A stretch of 9,696 bases of DNA from the NCBI GenBank assembly GCA_021818605.1, contig JAKAUH010000288.1, positions 1-9,696 on the forward strand, written 5' to 3'. A program made the translations under genes and the position numbers. The notes under the pieces were generated by a model. It did no database searches. It was not told where the DNA came from and worked only from the letters and a program-made list of their open reading frames with translations. Origin of the DNA: Planctomycetota bacterium. GTDB taxonomy: Bacteria > Planctomycetota > Planctomycetia > Isosphaerales > Isosphaeraceae. Of this stretch, positions 5,987 to 9,696 are shown in pieces (within the stretch, counting starts at the first letter, position 1; each line of letters starts with the position of its first letter).

Positions 5987-6085
5987 ATGAAGGGCCCGTT
6001 GGCCGGCGCGGTCGATCGATCGATCGTGCCGGCGCGGCGTGTTCCGGCATGCCGCGCGCGAGCGCCTCATCCAGGGGGCCGGTAA
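5987..6085 (+). CDS. Doubtful small ORF, 32 residues
   Basis: ATG at 5987 follows AAGGAGAGG (5978-5986), one of the better SD-like strings in the window, although only three bases separate AAGGAG from the ATG, shorter than usual. The frame ends in TAA at 6083-6085. The product begins MKGPLAGAVDRSIVPARR and is Arg/Pro/Ala-rich, with no membrane segment or recognisable motif. Its middle is encoded by a CGAT tandem and GC-rich repeats, which argues against a selected protein. It could instead be a leader peptide for the downstream gene. Confidence 0.18.
   Translation: MKGPLAGAVDRSIVPARRVPACRARAPHPGGR
6002..6037. repeat. CGAT tandem flanked by GCCGGCGCGG direct repeats
   Basis: CGATCGATCGATCG (6013-6026) is a 14-bp perfect palindrome of 3.5 CGAT units. 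Identical ten-base GCCGGCGCGG copies lie on both sides (6002-6011 and 6028-6037). Because GCCGGC is itself palindromic, the whole can also fold as a hairpin with a GCCGGC stem. It may be a protein site, a GATC-dense methylation target or a slippage product. Confidence 0.45.
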
Positions 6086-6238
6086 GTTTGGCCATTCACC
6101 TGCTCAATGAAGTGAAGGGGTCGTGCCGGGCTGACCGCTGAGCGCGACGCGGCCTGTCCGCGCAGGCGCGTGCCGCCCGTGCAGATCGAGAATGCAAATC
6201 AGAAAGTGTCCGAGCCAGGGCCGGAGAGAGGCGCGCGC

Positions 6239-9200
6239 ATGAATGTCACGTCCGCGGAGGCCACGCCCCCCGCCAGCCGGGAGGTCGAGCCGTCGACGAC
6301 CGCCGCGGTGTTGATCGATCCCCGGGGTGACGGCCCGATCCGCGGCGAGCGGCTGGGCCTGGAAGGACTGGAAGCGTGCGCCGCCCGGCTGGCCGCCGCG
6401 TGCTCGCTGGCGCCGCACCGGCGCGCGCGCAGCCCCCTGCTCCGCCGGTTCGTCGAGAACCGGCGGGTGCTGGGCCAGGTCCACCAGCGGCTGCTCACGC
6501 TGGGCGGCCGCCGCAATCTGCCGGGCATCGATGCCGAGTGGCTCGTTGATAATTTTCACATCATCGCCGACTCGCTCCGGGAGGTCCGCCACGACCTGCC
6601 GCCCGGCTATGACGAGCTATTGCCCAAGCTGGCCGCGGCGCCGCTGGCGGGCTATCCCCGCGTGTTCGCGCTGGCGCTGGCCCTGGTGGCTCATTCCGAT
6701 AGCGAGTTCGACGAGGCGCGGATCGTGCGCTTCGTCCGGGCGTTCCAGCAGGCCAGCCCACTCACGATCGGCGAGCTGTGGGCGCTGCCGACGATGCTCC
6801 GCCTGGTCCTGCTGGAGAACCTCCGCCGCCTGGCCGAGCAGATGATCTGGGGCTGGGAAGAGCGCCGGCGCGCCGAGGAGTGGGCGGCCGACGTGCTGGC
6901 CCGGGCGCACGCCCGCTCGCTCGCGGGTTTGGCGGAGCACGGCGGTGCGTCGTCGGGCGATCTCGCTCCCGAGCGTTCGCCGGTCTCCGGTCCCGCGCCC
7001 TTGCCGATCTTCGGCAAGCTGACGGACCCATTCGTCGTCCGGCTAATGCAGCTTTTGCGCGACCAGGCGGGGGCGAGTGAGGCGTTCGACCACCTCGAGA
7101 GCGCACTCGACGCGCAGGGCACCGATCCCAACGAGGTCCTGCGGCGCGAGCATCATCGCCAGGCCGCCAACCAGGTCACTGTGGGCAACTGCGTGCTGAG
7201 CCTCCGGCTGCTCTCGGCGATCGACTGGAACACGTTCTTCGAGCAGAGCAGCCGGGTCGAGGCGATCCTGCGCCAGGACCCATCGGGCGTCTACCCGCGC
7301 CAGGATTTCGCCACGAGCGACCGCTATCGCCGGATCGTCGAGACCATCGCCCGGGGCTCGGGAGCTGACGAGATTGCGGTCGCCCGCCGTGCCATCGACC
7401 TGGCTCGCCGCGGTGAGCCCGCCGTCGGAGGAGCGCCCGAGCGCGCCGAATCGACAACCGCCATCGACCCCGACCCGCGCGGCCACGTCGGCTACTACCT
7501 GGTCGACCGCGGCCGGCCCGAGCTCGAGGCGGCCTTCGGCTATCGGCCGGCCTGGCGCGAGCGGCTCCTGGGCTGGGTGCTGGATCACCCGTCATCGGCG
7601 TACTTCGGCTCGATCGGGCTGCTGCTCGCGTTGCTCGCGGCGATCGCGCTGCGGGCGGGGCTGGGAACTGGGGTCTCGGGGTGGTGGGTCGTGCCGGCGA
7701 TTCTGGTTTTGCTGCTGCCGCTGTCGGAGCTGGCCGTCGGGCTGGTCAATCACATCCTGACGCTGCTGCTGCCGCCGCGGGTGTTGCCGAAGCTGGCGTT
7801 CAAGGAAGGCATTCCGCCCGAGCACGCCACGTTCATCGTGATCCCCGGCATGCTGACGCGCCCCTCGAGCGCCGCCGTGCTGGTCGAGCGGCTCGAGACA
7901 CACTATCTCTCGAACCCCGATCCCAGCCTGCGCTTCGCCCTGCTGACCGATTTCGCCGATGCGCCCTCGGAGGTCATGCCGCCGGACGACGAGCTGGTCC
8001 GCGACGCGCTCGATCGCATCCGCGAGCTGAACAATCGCTACCGCGACGCCGACGAGCCGCGGCCGATTCCCGGGCGTCCCGAGTCGGCGAACGGCGATGG
8101 AGACGGAGGGAGCCAGGCGGCTGCGACGAGGGCCCTCGGCGGCGACCGGTTCTTCCTGTTCCACCGTCGGCGGTTGTGGAACGAGTCGCAGGGTTGCTGG
8201 ATGGGCTGGGAGCGGAAGCGCGGCAAGCTGCAGGAGTTCAACCGGCTGCTCCGCGGGGCGCGGGATACGACCTACCGCATGACGAGCGCCGACCCGGCGG
8301 ATGTGCCGCGGGTGCGGTATGTCATCACGCTCGACGCCGACACGCGGATGCCGCGCGACGCGGCCGCGCGGCTGGTCGGGGCGATGGCCCATGCGCTCAA
8401 TCGGCCGCGGTTCGACCCGGCGCTGGGGCGCGTGGTGACGGGCTACGGCGTGCTCCAGCCGCGGATCAGCTTCCACCTGACGGCCGCCACGCGCTCGCGG
8501 TTCGCCGCGCTGCTGGCGACCTCGGGCGGGATCGACCCCTATTCGACGGCGGCGTCCGACACCTACATGGACCTGTACGGCATCGGCACCTTCACGGGCA
8601 AGGGGATCTATGATGTCGACGCGTTCGAGGCCGCGACGGGCGAGGCATTTCCCGAGAATCATATTCTCAGCCACGACCTGATCGAGGGGAACTTCGCGCG
8701 GTGCGGGCTGTTGACCGATACCGAGCTCTTCGACGACTTCCCCGCGCGGTACAACGCGTATGCCCGCCGCGAGCACCGGTGGGTTCGCGGCGACTGGCAG
8801 CTCCTGCCGTGGCTGGCGCCCGAGGTGCCGGTGGCGGCGGAGGAGGGCCCGGCGATCGGTGGCGCGAAGCCGGCGGGTGCCGGGCACCGCCGGCGCAACC
8901 CCCTGGCGGTGCTCGAGCGCTGGAAGCTGCTGGACAACCTTCGCCGCAGCCTGGTGCCGCCGGCGCTGCTGGTCCTGCTGGTGCTGGGCTGGACGGTGCT
9001 CCCCGGCTCGCCGTGGGCGTGGACGGGCGTGGTGCTGACGGTGTTCCTGCTGCCCCTGTTCCAGGCGATTCTCTCCATCGCGATCGGCAGCATCCGCTCC
9101 GAGTCATTGTCGCCGTTGCGGAAGTCGCGCGAGACGCTGCCGGCGATGCTCGGTCAGGTCGTGATGGAGATCGTCCTCCTGGCGTACCGCTCGGGCATGC

Positions 9201-9696
9201 TGGTGGATGCGATCGTCCGGACGCTGGCACGGCTGTTCGTGAGCCGTCGCAAGCTGCTGGAGTGGGAGACCGCCGCGTCGACCGAGCAGCGCCTCGGCAC
9301 CAACCTGCCACACTTCATCAAGGAGATGTGGTTGGCGCCGGCGCTGGCGATCGCGATCGCCGCGGCGGTCGCGATGCTCAACCCCGGCGCGCTGATTCCG
9401 GCGTCGCCGTGGCTGGCGGCGTGGTTCCTCTCGCCGTGGGCCGCGTATTTCCTCAGTCGGCCGAGCGCGGTGGCGCACACCGTGCTGAGCGAAGGCGAGC
9501 GGATGAGGCTGCGGCGCGTGGCGCGCAAGACCTGGCTGTTCTTCGAGACATTTGTCTGCGACGCCGATCACTGGCTGCCGCCCGACAACTTTCAGGAGAT
9601 CCCCGATGGGCGGGTCGCGCACCGGACCTCGCCGACGAACATGGGGCTGCTCCTGCTCTCGACGCTGTCGGCCAACGACCTGGGCTACATCGGGCT
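6239..9696 (+). CDS. ndvB: Cyclic beta-1,2-glucan synthase (NdvB/ChvB family), N-terminal 1152 residues, runs off right edge
   Basis: Open from ATG 6239 to the window end. The family runs to about 2,800 residues, so more than half is missing. These inner-membrane enzymes polymerise UDP-glucose into beta-1,2-glucan, then trim and cyclise it for the periplasm. The N-terminal domain (about 65-230) has the family pattern LLRRFVENRRVLGQVHQRLL, EWLVDNFHIIADSLREVRHDLP, GYPRVFALALALVAHSD. Two membrane segments lie at about 456-478 and 482-514. The GT84 transferase domain follows, with WNESQGCWMGWERKRGKL, TLDADTRMP (Asp699, Asp701), SHDLIEG (Asp813) and a QxxRW-like REHRWVRGDWQ (Arg847, Trp848). Further segments lie near 905-948 and 1030-1075, and RTSPTNMGL opens the glycoamylase-like domain. 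The C-terminal GH94 phosphorylase-like domain lies beyond the window. GAGG seven bases before the ATG supports the start. Residues near 605-630 hold a Gly/Asp-rich insertion. The symbol rests on family membership. Confidence 0.9.
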   Translation, partial: MNVTSAEATPPASREVEPSTTAAVLIDPRGDGPIRGERLGLEGLEACAARLAAACSLAPHRRARSPLLRRFVENRRVLGQVHQRLLTLGGRRNLPGIDAEWLVDNFHIIADSLREVRHDLPPGYDELLPKLAAAPLAGYPRVFALALALVAHSDSEFDEARIVRFVRAFQQASPLTIGELWALPTMLRLVLLENLRRLAEQMIWGWEERRRAEEWAADVLARAHARSLAGLAEHGGASSGDLAPERSPVSGPAPLPIFGKLTDPFVVRLMQLLRDQAGASEAFDHLESALDAQGTDPNEVLRREHHRQAANQVTVGNCVLSLRLLSAIDWNTFFEQSSRVEAILRQDPSGVYPRQDFATSDRYRRIVETIARGSGADEIAVARRAIDLARRGEPAVGGAPERAESTTAIDPDPRGHVGYYLVDRGRPELEAAFGYRPAWRERLLGWVLDHPSSAYFGSIGLLLALLAAIALRAGLGTGVSGWWVVPAILVLLLPLSELAVGLVNHILTLLLPPRVLPKLAFKEGIPPEHATFIVIPGMLTRPSSAAVLVERLETHYLSNPDPSLRFALLTDFADAPSEVMPPDDELVRDALDRIRELNNRYRDADEPRPIPGRPESANGDGDGGSQAAATRALGGDRFFLFHRRRLWNESQGCWMGWERKRGKLQEFNRLLRGARDTTYRMTSADPADVPRVRYVITLDADTRMPRDAAARLVGAMAHALNRPRFDPALGRVVTGYGVLQPRISFHLTAATRSRFAALLATSGGIDPYSTAASDTYMDLYGIGTFTGKGIYDVDAFEAATGEAFPENHILSHDLIEGNFARCGLLTDTELFDDFPARYNAYARREHRWVRGDWQLLPWLAPEVPVAAEEGPAIGGAKPAGAGHRRRNPLAVLERWKLLDNLRRSLVPPALLVLLVLGWTVLPGSPWAWTGVVLTVFLLPLFQAILSIAIGSIRSESLSPLRKSRETLPAMLGQVVMEIVLLAYRSGMLVDAIVRTLARLFVSRRKLLEWETAASTEQRLGTNLPHFIKEMWLAPALAIAIAAAVAMLNPGALIPASPWLAAWFLSPWAAYFLSRPSAVAHTVLSEGERMRLRRVARKTWLFFETFVCDADHWLPPDNFQEIPDGRVAHRTSPTNMGLLLLSTLSANDLGYIG

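Larger units (their letters stand above)
5907..6238. other. Intergenic gap between kinase and glucan synthase
   Basis: No conserved gene is visible in these 332 bp. It begins with the 12-bp palindrome CGGCCCGGGCCG (5915-5926), which has no loop or T-tract and so is not a convincing terminator. It then contains a doubtful small ORF with a purine-rich leader and a CGAT tandem. The stretch 6086-6200 is less GC-rich than its surroundings and is where a separate promoter for the glucan synthase could lie, but no clear -35/-10 pair is seen. Confidence 0.6.

Noticed and set aside
7592..8887. Long minus-strand frame opposite the glucan synthase
   Set aside because: Shadow with Arg/Gln-rich low-complexity sequence; the plus strand encodes conserved GT84 motifs across the same region.

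Overview
The window is about 70% GC by eye and looks chromosomal, from a planctomycete, most like the Isosphaeraceae or Gemmataceae. The taxon is inferred from gene content: a DUF1559 pseudopilin-like protein ending in the H-X9-DG signature, an ECF-type sigma factor followed by a membrane Ser/Thr kinase with C-terminal TPRs, a carboxypeptidase-regulatory-like secreted protein, and many extragenic palindromes of a kind I associate with these genomes.

Layout. Positions 1-726 (minus) hold the N-terminal 242 residues of a secreted protein with carboxypeptidase-regulatory-like beta-sandwich domains, cut by the window edge. Positions 727-1441 contain no credible gene but a dense array of short hairpins from three families (A, B, C), nested so that A copies bracket six B copies, with C copies following. 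Positions 1442-2464 (minus) encode the DUF1559 protein, with a Shine-Dalgarno that matches the anti-SD over nine bases. Positions 2465-2995 form a divergent intergenic region with small palindromes near the DUF1559 start and a fourth repeat family (D) in inverted orientation at 2630-2904.

The right two thirds is on the plus strand: ECF sigma factor (2996-3604), Ser/Thr kinase with transmembrane segment and kinesin-light-chain-like TPRs (3669-5906), a 332-bp gap with a doubtful small ORF and a CGAT tandem, and then the first 1152 codons of a cyclic beta-1,2-glucan synthase (6239 to the right edge).

The sigma factor and kinase are very probably one signalling unit. They are 64 bp apart, and both preferred starts are preceded by the same nine-base CCGTGGGAG at the same nine-base distance. 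Planctomycete ECF groups linked to Ser/Thr kinases are thought to be controlled through phosphorylation. The co-directional glucan synthase is a possible, unproven output: it makes periplasmic osmoregulated or envelope glucan, which would suit an envelope-sensing sigma/kinase pair. No gene in the window is clearly a new system. The least explained part is the nested hairpin array.
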